Origin: Alphaproteobacteria bacterium
Lineage (GTDB): Bacteria; Pseudomonadota; Alphaproteobacteria; UBA9219
Length of the DNA stretch: 64,000 bases
Direction of reading: 5' to 3'
Assembly (NCBI GenBank): GCA_026225415.1
Contig: JAMFSS010000003.1
Coordinates: 1 to 64,000, forward strand
Shown here in pieces: positions 53,211 to 63,715 of the stretch (the stretch's first letter is position 1; the number at the start of each line of letters is the position of its first letter). The notes under the pieces were generated by a model, which saw only the letters and a program-made list of their open reading frames with translations, searched no databases and was not told the origin of the DNA. The position numbers were made by a program, and so were the translations under genes.

Positions 53211-55843
53211 CCGACGATAAGAAAAAAGTATTGAGCCTTGGCGCTGCCCGTCCGAAGCTGGAATTGAAAAAGCCTGTGGCTGCTGCCGGTGGCGCGACCG
53301 AAGTTGTGCGCCAAAGCTTTTCGCATGGCCGTTCCAAACAGGTTGTAGTCGAAGCAAAGAAACCCGTGAAACGTGGCGAGGTAGCGGAAACCAAGCAACC
53401 CGCAGCGCGTCCGACCGAAACAAGCGTCAGCAAGAGCGGCCGTTCGACCAGCGCCGTTTTGCATAATCTGACGGCAGGCGAACGCGAAGCCCGCGCCCGT
53501 GCCTTGCGTGGTTCTGTCGATAATGAACGCGCGGAACCGGAATATTTTCAGGCGGAGATGGTGCGCCCTCCCGTTGAAGAAGCGACGGCTGTGGCCGGCC
53601 CTGTGACGCGCGACACGTTGCGCCAGCGCGAAATGGAAGAAATGCGCCAGATTCAGGCGCATGAAAAAACCGAAGGCGCGCGCAAGAAACAAGAAGATGA
53701 AGTGCGTCACCGCGATTTGCAGGCCTCGCGCCGCGGCCCGGGTGGGACGACAAGTGCAAGCACCGATGACAGGGGGCGCAGCATGTTGGCGCGTCCGGGC
53801 GAAAGCCTGTCGGGTCGTCCCGTTGTGGGACGCGCGCCGACGGTGCGTGATGATGAAGATGACCGTTCGCGTAAACCCGGCCGCGCCGTTTTGGCGCCGC
53901 GCCGTGGCGCGACCGATGACCGCCGCACAGGGCACAAGGTCGATGTGACCCGCGCTTTGTCCGACGAAGAAAGCGGCGGCCGTCGTCGTTCGGTCGCATC
54001 CATTCGTCGCCGCGCCGAACGCCATCGCCGCGAAATGATGGAGCAGGGCAAGGAACAGGTCAAAGTTACGCGCGATGTGGTTATTCCCGAAGCGATCACG
54101 GTGCAGGAATTGGCCAACCGTATGGCCGAACGTGGCGCGGATGTTATCAAATCTTTGATGAAAATGGGCGTTATGGCGACCATTACGCAAACCATTGATG
54201 CCGATACGGCTGAATTGGTTGTGTCGGAATTCGGCCACCGCATCAAACGCGTGACCGAAGCGGATATCGAATCCGATATCGGCGGCGTTGATGATTCAAC
54301 CGAAAATCTGCGCGCGCGTCCGCCGATTGTCACCGTGATGGGTCATGTCGATCATGGTAAAACTTCGTTGCTGGATGCTTTGCGCAAGGCCAATGTGGTG
54401 TCGGGCGAAGCGGGTGGTATTACCCAACATATCGGCGCGTATCAGGTTGTGTTGCCCGAAGCGGTGCATGGTTTTGACCGCGTGACCTTTATCGATACGC
54501 CCGGCCATGCCGCCTTTACCGAAATGCGTTCGCGCGGCGCGCAAATTACCGACATTGTTATTCTGGTGGTTGCCGCCGATGACGGCATTATGCCGCAAAC
54601 ATTGGAAGCCATTCGCCATGCCAAGGCCGCGAATGTGCCAATGATTATCGCCATCAACAAAATGGATTTGCCGGCGGCGAAACCCGACCGCGTGCGCCAG
54701 GAATTGTTGCAACACGATATCCAGGTCGAAGAAATGGGCGGCGATGTGCTGTCGGTTGAAATTTCGGCCAAGACGAAAATGGGCTTGGATAAATTGTTGG
54801 AAGCGGTTTTGCTGCAGGCGGAAATTTTGGATTTGAAGGCCAATCCCGACCGTTCGGCCGAAGGCGCCGTTGTCGAAGCCAAGATGGAAAAAGGCCGCGG
54901 GTCGGTCGCAACCGTTTTGGTGCGTCGCGGCACGCTGCGCGTCGGCGATATTTTCGTGGCCGGTTCCGAATGGGGCAAGGTGCGCGCGCTTATCGATGAT
55001 CATGGCAAAAATATTACCGAAGCAACGCCCGCCATGCCGGTCGAAGTGTTGGGTTTAAGTAGCACGCCTATGGCAGGGGACGAATTGTTGGTGGTGGCCG
55101 ATGAAGCCAAGGCGCGTGAAATTGCCGAATTCCGTTTGCGCCGTAAACGCGCGATTGCGGCGGCTGCAAGCACGCCTCGCGGTAATTTCGAACAGATGAT
55201 GCAGAATATCAAGACCGGCACCGCCAAGGAATTGGCCGTGTTGATCAAGGGCGATGTGCATGGTTCGGTCGAAGCGATTAAGAGTTCTTTGGTCAAACTG
55301 ACCGACGAAAACACCGAAGTGAAGGTGCGCGTGTTGGATGCCGCCGTTGGCCCTGTGACAGAGTCCGATGTGACTTTGGCCAAGGCTTCGGGCGCGATGA
55401 TCATCGGTTTCAATGTCCGCGCCAATACCCAGGCGCGTGAAATGGCGAAACGCGATGCCGTCGAACTGCGTTACTATTCCATCATCTATAACGTGATTGA
55501 TGATGTGAAGGCGGCTTTGTCGGGCATGTTGGCGCCGACTTTGCGCGAAAAATTCCTTGGCAATGCGCAGATTTTGCAAGTGTTCAATATCACCAAGGTT
55601 GGCAAGATTGCCGGTTGTAAAATTGTTGAAGGCACCGTTAAGCGCGGCGGCAAGGTACGTTTGTTGCGTGACAATGTGGTGATCCATGAAGGCACGTTGA
55701 AGACCCTGAAGCGCATGAAGGATGAAGTGAAGGAAGTGCGCGAAGGGTTTGAATGCGGTATGGCGTTCGAAAATTACGACAATATCGCAGCCGGCGATTT
55801 GATCGAATGTTTCGAAATGGAAGAAATTGCGCGTAGCCTGTGA
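53207..55843 (+). CDS. infB: Translation initiation factor IF-2
   Basis: An 878-residue IF-2. The N-terminal third is a disordered Arg/Glu-rich region. IF2_N ([27 protein letters not shown]), then the GTPase G1 ([12 protein letters not shown]), G3 (DTPGHAAF) and G4 (NKMDLP). Domain II and the fMet-tRNA-binding C2 domain ([25 protein letters not shown]) follow. Coupled to ylxR. Confidence 0.96.
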   Translation: MTDDKKKVLSLGAARPKLELKKPVAAAGGATEVVRQSFSHGRSKQVVVEAKKPVKRGEVAETKQPAARPTETSVSKSGRSTSAVLHNLTAGEREARARALRGSVDNERAEPEYFQAEMVRPPVEEATAVAGPVTRDTLRQREMEEMRQIQAHEKTEGARKKQEDEVRHRDLQASRRGPGGTTSASTDDRGRSMLARPGESLSGRPVVGRAPTVRDDEDDRSRKPGRAVLAPRRGATDDRRTGHKVDVTRALSDEESGGRRRSVASIRRRAERHRREMMEQGKEQVKVTRDVVIPEAITVQELANRMAERGADVIKSLMKMGVMATITQTIDADTAELVVSEFGHRIKRVTEADIESDIGGVDDSTENLRARPPIVTVMGHVDHGKTSLLDALRKANVVSGEAGGITQHIGAYQVVLPEAVHGFDRVTFIDTPGHAAFTEMRSRGAQITDIVILVVAADDGIMPQTLEAIRHAKAANVPMIIAINKMDLPAAKPDRVRQELLQHDIQVEEMGGDVLSVEISAKTKMGLDKLLEAVLLQAEILDLKANPDRSAEGAVVEAKMEKGRGSVATVLVRRGTLRVGDIFVAGSEWGKVRALIDDHGKNITEATPAMPVEVLGLSSTPMAGDELLVVADEAKAREIAEFRLRRKRAIAAAASTPRGNFEQMMQNIKTGTAKELAVLIKGDVHGSVEAIKSSLVKLTDENTEVKVRVLDAAVGPVTESDVTLAKASGAMIIGFNVRANTQAREMAKRDAVELRYYSIIYNVIDDVKAALSGMLAPTLREKFLGNAQILQVFNITKVGKIAGCKIVEGTVKRGGKVRLLRDNVVIHEGTLKTLKRMKDEVKEVREGFECGMAFENYDNIAAGDLIECFEMEEIARSL

Positions 55844-55855
55844 GCATAAACTTGC

Positions 55856-57067
55856 ATGACCAAGCCTAATTCTTTCACCACGCAACCTGATAAAGACGGG
55901 CATTTCGGTGCCTATGGCGGTCGGTTTGTGCCGGAAACGCTGATGCCTTTGGTATTGGCGGTCGAAGCTGCGTATGAACAGGCCAAGGCCGATCCCGCGT
56001 TTCAGGTCGAACTTGATTATTATCTGAAACATTATGTGGGGCGGCCATCGCCTTTGTTTTATGCCCAGCGTTTGACCGAACATTTGGGCGGCGCGAAGAT
56101 CTATCTGAAACGCGAAGAGCTGAATCACACCGGCGCGCATAAAATCAACCATTGCATGGGGCAGATTTTGTTGGCCAAACGCATGGGCAAAACGCGCATC
56201 ATCGCGGAAACCGGCGCGGGGCAACATGGGGTGGCGACTGCCACCGTTGCAGCGTTGTTTAATCTGCCTTGCACCATTTATATGGGCGAATTGGACATAG
56301 AACGCCAGAAACCGAATGTGTTTCGCATGCGTTTGCTGGGTGCGGAGGTGAAGGCCGTGACTTCGGGTTCGCGTTCGTTAAAAGACGCGATGAATGGCGC
56401 GTTGCGCGATTGGGTCGCCAATGTCGAAGATACTTTTTATATTATCGGCACTGTGGGCGGGCCGCATCCTTATCCGATGATGGTGCGTGATTTTCAATCG
56501 GTGATTGGCCGCGAAACCCGCGCCCAGATGATGGAAGCCGAAGGCCGTTTACCGGATTCCCTGGTGGCATGCGTTGGCGGCGGGTCGAACGCGATTGGTT
56601 TGTTTTATGATTTTCTGAATGACCCCGAAGTCGCCATGTATGCGGTCGAAGCCGCCGGGTTGGGTTTGGACAGCGGCAAGCATGCCGCGACCCTGACAGG
56701 CGGGCACATGGGCATTCTGCATGGCATGCGTACCTATTTCCTGCAAAATGAAGATGGCCAGATTGAAGAAGCCCATTCGATTTCCGCCGGGTTGGATTAT
56801 CCCGGCATCGGCCCCGAACATGCGTGGTTGTTCGATCAGAAACGCGTGACTTATGTTTCGGCGACCGATGATGAATCGGTGGAAGCGTTTCAGCTTTGTG
56901 CGAAAATGGAAGGCACATTGCCCGCGTTGGAATCCGCGCATGCTTTGGCTTTTGTGACTCGCTTTGCGCCCACTTTGCCGCGCGATCATTTGATGGTGGT
57001 TAATCTGAGCGGGCGCGGCGACAAGGATATTTTCACGATCGCCGACCGGTTGGGGGTGGTGTTGTGA
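55856..57067 (+). CDS. trpB: Tryptophan synthase beta subunit
   Basis: A 403-residue TrpB (indole plus serine to tryptophan). The PLP lysine is in [11 protein letters not shown], the phosphate loop in [11 protein letters not shown], and [14 protein letters not shown] is the family start. Starts 13 bp after infB, an unusual linkage, since trpB and trpA more often follow trpF in alphaproteobacteria. Coupled to trpA. Confidence 0.95.
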   Translation: MTKPNSFTTQPDKDGHFGAYGGRFVPETLMPLVLAVEAAYEQAKADPAFQVELDYYLKHYVGRPSPLFYAQRLTEHLGGAKIYLKREELNHTGAHKINHCMGQILLAKRMGKTRIIAETGAGQHGVATATVAALFNLPCTIYMGELDIERQKPNVFRMRLLGAEVKAVTSGSRSLKDAMNGALRDWVANVEDTFYIIGTVGGPHPYPMMVRDFQSVIGRETRAQMMEAEGRLPDSLVACVGGGSNAIGLFYDFLNDPEVAMYAVEAAGLGLDSGKHAATLTGGHMGILHGMRTYFLQNEDGQIEEAHSISAGLDYPGIGPEHAWLFDQKRVTYVSATDDESVEAFQLCAKMEGTLPALESAHALAFVTRFAPTLPRDHLMVVNLSGRGDKDIFTIADRLGVVL

Positions 57068-57882
57068 GCCGCATTGCCACCAGATTTGCCGCGTTAAAAG
57101 CCGCCAACCGCAAGGCGTTTATCACATTCACCTCGGCGGGTGATCCCGATTTGGAAACATTCTCCGCGATTTTGGCCGCGCAACCTGCGGCAGGCGTTGA
57201 TCTGATTGAAATTGGTATGCCGTTCAGCGATCCCGTCGCTGATGGCCCCGCGATTGAAAAAGCGAATTTACGCGCCTTTGCCGCCGGCATTAACATGAAG
57301 AAAATTCTGGGCATCGTCGCGGATTTTCGTAAAACGAATAAAGACACGCCGATTATTTTGATGGGCTATGCCAATCCGGTTTACGCTTATGGGTTGGAAA
57401 AATTTGTGGGCGATGCGCACGCGTCCGGTGTCGACGGGTTGATTATCGCCGATTTACCGCCGGAAGAAGATACGGAATTGCGCAGTTTTGCGGTGAAGAA
57501 AAATATCGATGTTATTCGTTTGCTGACGCCGACCACGGATGAAAAAAGATTGCCGGTGGTTTTAAACGGCGCGAGCGGGTTTTTGTATTATGTGTCTGTT
57601 GCCGGTATCACCGGCACTAAACAGGCAGGGGTTGAATCGGTACGCCGCGCGGTGGATGCCATTCGACCGCACACAAACTTGCCGATTGGCGTCGGTTTTG
57701 GCATTGCAACCCCCGAACAGGCGCAAGAGATTGCCAAGCATGCCGATGCTGTTATTGTAGGTAGCGCGATTGTTAACCGCATTGCCGCGAATCTGGACGA
57801 TGCTGGCAAAGCCAAACCGGGTTTGGTGGGAGATGTTTTGGGCTTTATTCAGGCCCTGGCAGACGCAACGCATAGGAACTAA
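57064..57882 (+). CDS. trpA: Tryptophan synthase alpha subunit
   Basis: A 272-residue TIM barrel (indole-glycerol phosphate to indole). [16 protein letters not shown] holds the catalytic Glu and [14 protein letters not shown] the Asp-region loop (Tyr-Ala-Asn here). GTG start overlapping the trpB TGA. AccD follows, as in many Gram-negatives. Confidence 0.95.
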   Translation: MSRIATRFAALKAANRKAFITFTSAGDPDLETFSAILAAQPAAGVDLIEIGMPFSDPVADGPAIEKANLRAFAAGINMKKILGIVADFRKTNKDTPIILMGYANPVYAYGLEKFVGDAHASGVDGLIIADLPPEEDTELRSFAVKKNIDVIRLLTPTTDEKRLPVVLNGASGFLYYVSVAGITGTKQAGVESVRRAVDAIRPHTNLPIGVGFGIATPEQAQEIAKHADAVIVGSAIVNRIAANLDDAGKAKPGLVGDVLGFIQALADATHRN

Positions 57883-57895
57883 CGAAGGTGTTTTC

Positions 57896-58813
57896 ATGAG
57901 CTGGCTTACCAATTTTGTCCGTCCGAAAATTCGCGCCCTGGTCGGCGAGAAAAAAGACGTGCCCGATAATTTGTGGGAAAAATGTCCCGGATGCAGCGCG
58001 ATGCTGTTCAAGCGCGAGCTGGAAGAAAATTTGAACGTGTGCCGCCATTGTGGGCATCATTTGAAGCTTGCGCCCATCGCGCGGTTGGAAAGCCTGTTTG
58101 ACGAAGGCCATTACAAGAATGTCGATGTGCCAAAAGTATTGGTCGATCCGTTGAAATTCCGCGACCAGAAAAAATATGCCGACCGGTTGAAGGACGCGCA
58201 GAATAAAAGCAAACGTCAGGACGCAATTATTGTCGGCGAAGGCACCGTTGGCGGTGTGAAGACGATTATCACTGTGTTCGATTTCGGTTTCATGGGCGGG
58301 TCGATGGGCATGGGCGTGGGCGAGGCGATTGTGACCGCCGCCAAACGCGCTGTGGCCACCAAATCGGCCTTGGTTATTTTGCCCGCATCGGGCGGCGCAC
58401 GCATGCAGGAAGGCGCGTTGTCGTTGATGCAGATGCCGCGCACGATTATTGCCGCCAATCAGGTGAAGGATGCCGGTTTGCCTTTTATCGTCGTGTTGAC
58501 CGACCCGACCACGGGTGGCGTTACCGCCAGCTTTGCGATGGTCGGCGACATCCATATCGCGGAAAAAGGCGCACAGATCGGCTTTGCCGGCGCCCGCGTG
58601 ATTGAAAGCACGATCCGCGAAACCTTGCCGCCCGGTTTCCAACGCGCCGAATATCTGATGGATCACGGTATGGTGGATATTGTGGTCGAACGCAAAGATT
58701 TGCGCGAAACCTTGGGCCGCGTATTGCGTTTGTTACGCAAGGAAAAACCGGTGAAGGGCACGTTGTTGACCGGGCCAGTGCCGCATGGCGCGCGCGGGAT
58801 GAAGCGGGTCTGA
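57896..58813 (+). CDS. accD: Acetyl-CoA carboxylase carboxyltransferase beta subunit
   Basis: A 305-residue AccD (malonyl-CoA synthesis). The zinc ribbon is CPGC with CRHCG; the crotonase core has SGGARMQEGALSLMQM and DPTTGGVTASFAMVGDI. ATG at 57896. folC, the usual next gene, does not follow; a palindrome-rich gap does. Confidence 0.95.
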   Translation: MSWLTNFVRPKIRALVGEKKDVPDNLWEKCPGCSAMLFKRELEENLNVCRHCGHHLKLAPIARLESLFDEGHYKNVDVPKVLVDPLKFRDQKKYADRLKDAQNKSKRQDAIIVGEGTVGGVKTIITVFDFGFMGGSMGMGVGEAIVTAAKRAVATKSALVILPASGGARMQEGALSLMQMPRTIIAANQVKDAGLPFIVVLTDPTTGGVTASFAMVGDIHIAEKGAQIGFAGARVIESTIRETLPPGFQRAEYLMDHGMVDIVVERKDLRETLGRVLRLLRKEKPVKGTLLTGPVPHGARGMKRV

Positions 58814-58887
58814 TTTTGGGATCGCGTCTGTTTGTCGGGCGAAACCACAACTGCCTGTATCACAATAGATGTCGGATCGCCTGAGCT

Positions 58888-58948
58888 TTTTTTGAAGAAA
58901 TGAAACGCGCGTATGTTAAATACGCTTGTCTTTCATTTCTTCAAAAAA
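58888..58948. repeat. Nested palindrome after accD
   Basis: Perfect 18-bp arms ttttttgaagaaatgaaa/tttcatttcttcaaaaaa enclosing a second stem gcgtat/atacgc with a 5-nt loop. The T and A tracts are on the wrong sides for a terminator on the plus strand. The surrounding gap (58814-59098) shows no other gene. Confidence 0.7.
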
Positions 58949-59098
58949 TCACAATTTTCGACTCAATATCCTCAATCCTTTAACGGCAGCGCTTCGATAA
59001 GAAAAAATCTTGGATTTTAGTATTAACCATACATTATAGTTGAAACGGGTTTTTCTTCTTCTTATCCTCAATCATTGTGAAAAATGAGGGAGTGTGAA

Positions 59099-59248
59099 AT
59101 GGAAGATAACGAAAAGCCTGAAGGAAATGAAGCACAGGAGCAAAAGCCTGAACCCGGTAATGCCGAAATTAAACCCGGCGCATTGACCAATCCTTGGCGT
59201 GATCGTCGTGGCCGCCATTTTGGTCGTGGACATAACCGTTTAGGATAA
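59099..59248 (+). CDS. Possible 49-residue protein, too short for the ORF track
   Basis: ATG with gagggagtg 4 nt upstream. The first half is Glu/Pro/Lys/Gln-rich, the last part Arg/His/Gly-rich (NPWRDRRGRHFGRGHN), so the ends are oppositely charged. No membrane helix. It may be a real small protein, or a chance ORF; no homologue is recognised. Confidence 0.42.
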   Translation: MEDNEKPEGNEAQEQKPEPGNAEIKPGALTNPWRDRRGRHFGRGHNRLG

Positions 59249-59326
59249 TTTGTAGCCCGTTGATTATTATATTTTCTCGGCTGCTGCGCCGACTGTTTTT
59301 CTGTAAGAAAAAAGAGGTATATTTTT

Positions 59327-59836
59327 ATGGGGAAACCTAAAATTACATTTTTGATGTGCGATGATGAGGCCGAATATCTGGATGATCATCAAATCATCAT
59401 CGCATCCGTTATGGAAATGGATATGAATATTGATGACCCGTCTTTGTATGAATTTGTGACCTTCCCTGACGGGATTGATGCTTACCGTTGGGTAACGGAC
59501 AGGGAAAATGCGCGTGGCGTCATATTGATTACCGATGGCAATATGAGGCACATGGAAGGCTTCGATTTGATCCAGGCTTTACATTTGATTTCGTTCGATC
59601 ATTTGCCATCGGCAATCGCTATGTGCACGAGTTATGATCAAGCGGAATTTGATGAAAAGATGAAGAAGAAAAAAATAGATGAGTTGGCTGTAACTCTGAT
59701 TTCAAAAAGGCACGTGTCGAAGGGATTGGTTGAGTTTATTCCCCATGCCGTAACCACTGTAGCGCGGGAAATTGGTTTATGTTTGCCGCCATTAGAATTT
59801 TTCCGGCATAAGGAAGACAAAAAATCTCAACCTTGA
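59327..59836 (+). CDS. Stand-alone response-regulator receiver-like protein
   Basis: A 169-residue protein with the receiver layout: acidic pair in FLMCDDEAEYL, phospho-acceptor Asp in ILITDGNMRHMEGFDLIQAL, Thr in AMCTSYDQ and Lys in LISKRHVSKG. No output domain. The last 25 residues are basic. No histidine kinase lies nearby. It could act through protein contacts, or compete for phosphate. aagaggt site before the ATG. Confidence 0.75.
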   Translation: MGKPKITFLMCDDEAEYLDDHQIIIASVMEMDMNIDDPSLYEFVTFPDGIDAYRWVTDRENARGVILITDGNMRHMEGFDLIQALHLISFDHLPSAIAMCTSYDQAEFDEKMKKKKIDELAVTLISKRHVSKGLVEFIPHAVTTVAREIGLCLPPLEFFRHKEDKKSQP

Positions 59837-59852
59837 TGAGAGGGTCGGAAAA

Positions 59853-61625
59853 TTATTTCGTACGGTCTTTATTCAGGCCGTTTGTAAGCAGCGCATGGAT
59901 TTCCGCTTCGTCGGTTTTGCCCATAACTTTTTCCGCAAAATCGACCGATTGCGGCAAGGTGGCCTGGGTGATTTCATGTTTGACGCCAGGCAAACGTGGC
60001 GGCGACATGGAAAATTCGCGCAAGCCCAACCCCATGAGCAACAATGTCGCGCGGCGGTCGCCCGCCATTTCGCCGCACAGCGATACGGGGATATTGGCGC
60101 GCCAACCCGCCGCCGCCGTGAATTGAATCAAGCGTAATACCGCCGGATGAAACGGGTCGTATAAATCGGCCACCCGTTCATCGCCTCGGTCAATGGCCAG
60201 CGTATATTGGGTTAGATCGTTGCTACCGATTGAGAAGAAATCACAAACTTTGGACAAAGCGTCGGCGATCAGCGCGGCCGACGGAATTTCGATCATTGCG
60301 CCGACGGGTGGCAATCCTTTGACCTTGATGCCGCGCCGGTGCAAACGTCGTTCGACATTCAGTAAATGCGAACGCACCTGTTTCATCTGCGCGACGCTGG
60401 ATATCATCGGCACCAGAATACGCACAGGGCCATGCATGCTGGCGCGCAAAATGGCGGCCAATTGCGTATCGAGCAGTTTGGGGTTTTTCAAACCCAGACG
60501 AATGGCGCGAAGGCCGAGCGCGGGGTTGGCGCTTTCGCCCACGGCCTCACCTAACGCAGACGCGATTTTTTCGCCGCCAATATCCAATGTGCGGATGGTA
60601 AGCGGCAGACCGTCGAGTTTGGTGATGAGCTTGCGCAGCACATCATATTGTTCGTCTTCATCCGGTAAATCGGGCCGGTTCATGAACATAAATTCTGTCC
60701 GCAACAAACCAATACCGCGCGCGCCGGATTCCAATGCGGCATCGATATCGCGCGGCAATTCCATATTGGCTTGCAGCATGATCGGCGTGCCGTCCGCCGT
60801 GATGGCGGCAACATCGCGCAGGGTTTTCAGGCGTTTGTCTTCTTGCTTCTTGCGCGCGACTTCCTGGCGGTAATGTTGCAAGGTTGTGGCATCGGGGCGG
60901 GCAATAATTTCGCCCTTGCGCCCGTCGATGATGACCAGATCGCCGGTGCTGATGCCGTGTGTCAGCGTTCCCACGCCGGAAATGGCCGGCACGCCCAGTG
61001 CCCGCGCCATAATCGCTGCATGGCCTTCCGCCCCGCCCAGCACTGTGGCAAAACCCGCCACGCGGCCCGGTGTCATCAGCGCGGCGTCTGCCGGTGTGAT
61101 TTCTTCGGCAAGGATGATGCAGCCTTCGGGCGCATCGGCAAACGGGTTATAATTTTGTTGCAGCAGGCTGCGGATCAAACGCGTGCCGACTTCGCCGACA
61201 TCTTCCGCGCGTGCCGCCAGATAAGGGTCGTTCATCGCCGCAAAGCTGGCCTTGAGCGCGGCGATTTGCTTTTGGATCGCCGCTTCGGCATTGATACGTT
61301 GCTTGGTGATAATGTCTTCGACGCCGCGTACCAGACGCGAACCCGTCAGCATACCTTTATAGGCGTCGAGCAGAAGGGTCATATCTTCCGCGCCCGCGGG
61401 CAGGGTTTCGGCTTTTTGCCGAAGCTGGCTCAGATGTTTTTGCACCTTGGTAATCGCGCCATGCAGGCGTTTCAGTTCTTTTTCGATGCCAACCGAAGGG
61501 ATGTCATATTCGGGAACCGGCAAGCCGCTTTGTTCGATGATGAAGGCGGGGCCAATCGCGACGCCGGGCGATATGCCGATGCCGAAGGCATGATGTTCGC
61601 CGTTTTTTTGTTCGTCATTCTTCAT
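59853..61625 (-). CDS. ptsI: PTS enzyme I
   Basis: A 590-residue EI that passes phosphate from PEP to HPr. The active His is in GGAEGHAAIMARALGVPAI; the PEP site has RGIGLLRTEFMF and the C-terminal VSLCGEMAGD. No GAF domain, so it is of PtsI and not PtsP length. It overlaps the HPr gene by 11 bp. No permease is present; the system must be regulatory. Confidence 0.93.
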   Translation of the reverse strand: MKNDEQKNGEHHAFGIGISPGVAIGPAFIIEQSGLPVPEYDIPSVGIEKELKRLHGAITKVQKHLSQLRQKAETLPAGAEDMTLLLDAYKGMLTGSRLVRGVEDIITKQRINAEAAIQKQIAALKASFAAMNDPYLAARAEDVGEVGTRLIRSLLQQNYNPFADAPEGCIILAEEITPADAALMTPGRVAGFATVLGGAEGHAAIMARALGVPAISGVGTLTHGISTGDLVIIDGRKGEIIARPDATTLQHYRQEVARKKQEDKRLKTLRDVAAITADGTPIMLQANMELPRDIDAALESGARGIGLLRTEFMFMNRPDLPDEDEQYDVLRKLITKLDGLPLTIRTLDIGGEKIASALGEAVGESANPALGLRAIRLGLKNPKLLDTQLAAILRASMHGPVRILVPMISSVAQMKQVRSHLLNVERRLHRRGIKVKGLPPVGAMIEIPSAALIADALSKVCDFFSIGSNDLTQYTLAIDRGDERVADLYDPFHPAVLRLIQFTAAAGWRANIPVSLCGEMAGDRRATLLLMGLGLREFSMSPPRLPGVKHEITQATLPQSVDFAEKVMGKTDEAEIHALLTNGLNKDRTK

Positions 61626-61899
61626 CGAATTTCCGTTTGATAAGATCGCTGATGGCTTCCAATGCGGTTATCGCATCGACGCCAGTGCCGCAAATGCGGA
61701 TGGTTGTGCCTTTGGTCGCCGCCAGCATCATCAACCCCATGATGGATTTGCCGGAAACATCCATATCGTCTTTATGGACGGTGATATCGGCGTCGAAACT
61801 GTCGGCGAGTTTGACGAATTTGGCGGCGGCGCGCGCGTGTAGGCCCCGTAGATTGGCAATTGTGGCCATCAAACAAAGTTTTTCGGTTTCTGTGTTCAT
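61615..61899 (-). CDS. ptsH: HPr phosphocarrier protein
   Basis: A 94-residue HPr with the EI-dependent His in RGLHARAA and the regulatory Ser in SGKSIMGLMML, the target of HPr kinase. Both sites are present, which matches the nearby hprK. Overlaps EIIA by 4 bp. Confidence 0.94.
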   Translation of the reverse strand: MNTETEKLCLMATIANLRGLHARAAAKFVKLADSFDADITVHKDDMDVSGKSIMGLMMLAATKGTTIRICGTGVDAITALEAISDLIKRKFDEE

Positions 61900-62306
61900 G
61901 CAACCTGATGGGGGGCGATATTTTCGGAAACCAGCTGGATATATTTACGCGCTGCCGCTTCGGCTTCGTGTGCCGCATCGCGTAACGACATCGTGCCACG
62001 CACAGAGGCAAGTTTGACCAGCATAGGCAGATTAACGCCCGCCAAAACCACCGCGTTGCCGGACGGCATCGAGGCGATCGCCAGATTGCTGGGGGTGCCG
62101 CCGAACATATCAACCAGCAAAATAACGCCTTTGCCGGTGTTAGTCTGGCGTATGGCCGCCAGGATTTGGTCGCGGCATGCGCCCATATCATCATGCGGGT
62201 GGATGCTGATGGCTGTCGCCTGTTGTTGCGGGCCGACAATGCCGTTTAATGCCGTAAGCAATTCGGCGCCGATATTTTCGTGGGTAACAAGAACCATTCC
62301 GATCAT
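61896..62306 (-). CDS. EIIA-Man type PTS protein
   Basis: A 136-residue EIIA of the mannose class. The phospho-His is in VTHENIGAELL; ILLVDMFGGTPSNLAI is a signature. Without EIIB/IIC it probably acts as a regulator, as described for alphaproteobacterial hprK-linked clusters. 11 bp after rapZ. Confidence 0.9.
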   Translation of the reverse strand: MIGMVLVTHENIGAELLTALNGIVGPQQQATAISIHPHDDMGACRDQILAAIRQTNTGKGVILLVDMFGGTPSNLAIASMPSGNAVVLAGVNLPMLVKLASVRGTMSLRDAAHEAEAAARKYIQLVSENIAPHQVA

Positions 62307-62317
62307 ATTTTTTCTTT

Positions 62318-63205
62318 CTATATTTTGGTGGCGCGATCAACGTCGCGGTGGCCGACGCCAACCACATAATCGCCCGCTGCCAGCAATGTTGTCAGCTCTT
62401 CCGCCACCATAACCGACCGGTGGCGTCCGCCGGTGCAACCGATGGCAATTGTCAGATAGCTTTTGCCTTCTTGCTGATAGCGCGGCAACAAAGGTAGCAG
62501 AAATTGGGAAAGGTTATGCATAAAGCTGCTGTAATCGGGGTCTTTGCGGATGTAATCCACCACGGCTGCGTCGCGGCCTGTCAGCGGGCGCAGCGCTGCA
62601 TCCCAATGGGGGTTGTTCAGGAAACGCGCATCGAAAATGAGATCGGCTTCGCGCGGCACGCCATGACGATAGGAAAATGATGTGATAAAGATTGTTAGTC
62701 CCAGCGTGTGGTCGAAACGATAATAGCCCGCGATAAGGCGGCGCAGATCATGGATGGAGATAGAAGACGTGTCGATGACCTGATCGGCTTCGTTTTTCAG
62801 ACCCCATAGCATTTCGCGTTCGTGTTTGATGCCGTCGGTCACGGGGCGGTCTATGGCAAGGGGATGGCGGCGGCGCGTTTCGGTAAAACGTTGTTGCAGG
62901 GCATCGTCGGAGCAATCGAGGAACAGCAGGCTGACCTGTAAATCGGGTTTTTCCATCAGTAAATGATCGACGCGCAGAAGCTCATCGACCGAGAAATTGG
63001 CATTGCGCGTGTCGATGGCCACGGCCAGATGGCGGCCTGACAGAGCGGAATCTTCGACCAAGGCGGGTATCAGGCTGAGGCGCAGATTATCGACCGCTTC
63101 GTAGCCCAAATCTTCAAACACTTTCAACGCGGTTGACAGGCCCGCGCCCGACATGCCGGACAGGATGACAACGCGGCGTTTGGCGGGTGAAGTGGGGTCA
63201 GTCAT
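62318..63205 (-). CDS. rapZ: RNase adapter protein RapZ
   Basis: A 295-residue RapZ (YvcJ family). Walker A is LSGMSGAGLSTAL; the C-terminal domain ends IAIGCTGGRHRSVMVAEEL. In enteric bacteria it controls glucosamine-6-phosphate synthase mRNA decay; the alphaproteobacterial role is less known. It overlaps hprK by 8 bp. Confidence 0.93.
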   Translation of the reverse strand: MTDPTSPAKRRVVILSGMSGAGLSTALKVFEDLGYEAVDNLRLSLIPALVEDSALSGRHLAVAIDTRNANFSVDELLRVDHLLMEKPDLQVSLLFLDCSDDALQQRFTETRRRHPLAIDRPVTDGIKHEREMLWGLKNEADQVIDTSSISIHDLRRLIAGYYRFDHTLGLTIFITSFSYRHGVPREADLIFDARFLNNPHWDAALRPLTGRDAAVVDYIRKDPDYSSFMHNLSQFLLPLLPRYQQEGKSYLTIAIGCTGGRHRSVMVAEELTTLLAAGDYVVGVGHRDVDRATKI

Positions 63206-63620
63206 CCATTCTCTTATGTTTTAAGAAAGCGCGAATTTTGGCTGGTGTCGATGCCGCGAATGAGGGCAGCCTAAGCTGTGGCACAGGATGGTCAAGCAGT
63301 AAAATACTGGATTTTTCCGGCAGGCGTTCCAGCTTTTCATCCAAAACCGCCAGATCGACGCATAGCGCGACGGCAACGGGCGCGATAAAGGGCAGGTACA
63401 TCAAGCCGATATGGCGCATTTCCATTAAACCTGCCAGGCTTGTCGCCGGTGCGGCCATCAGATGATTGCCTGTGCAATGCAGCAAAACCTGGTCATCGGC
63501 CACCAAAATCGCGCCTTCGTCGATCAGGCGTAGCGCAAGGTCGGATTTGCCCGTTCCAGCCGCCCCCATCAGCACAACGGCCTGTTGATCGATTGCGATG
63601 CAGGTGGCGTGCAGGAGCAT
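63198..63620 (-). CDS. hprK: HPr kinase, short alphaproteobacterial form
   Basis: A 140-residue protein with the P-loop GAAGTGKSDLALRLID and the acidic LVADDQV. The N-terminal domain of Firmicute HPrK is missing, which is normal for the alphaproteobacterial kind. Phosphorylates HPr on Ser. First gene of the minus-strand operon; no response-regulator pair (chvI/chvG) is visible upstream inside the window. Confidence 0.9.
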   Translation of the reverse strand: MLLHATCIAIDQQAVVLMGAAGTGKSDLALRLIDEGAILVADDQVLLHCTGNHLMAAPATSLAGLMEMRHIGLMYLPFIAPVAVALCVDLAVLDEKLERLPEKSSILLLDHPVPQLRLPSFAASTPAKIRAFLKHKRMDD

Positions 63621-63715
63621 GGTTCGGGGTTCCGCAGAATTATGCTATGGAATAAGAATCAGTTGAATTATAAGCTGTTCTTCCCCACGCCTCAAACCCC
63701 CAACCAAGCGCATCC

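Noticed and set aside
53096-54238. 380-residue minus-strand ORF antisense to infB
   Set aside because: Complement of the GC-rich, Arg/Glu-rich infB N-terminal region; long reverse ORFs are expected there.
55055-56227. 390-residue minus-strand ORF across infB and trpB
   Set aside because: Shadow; the plus-strand genes are complete and recognisable, and the reverse translation has no known domain.
58814-59098. Small gene between accD and 59099
   Set aside because: No ORF with a ribosome site; the stretch is dominated by a palindrome and AT-rich sequence.
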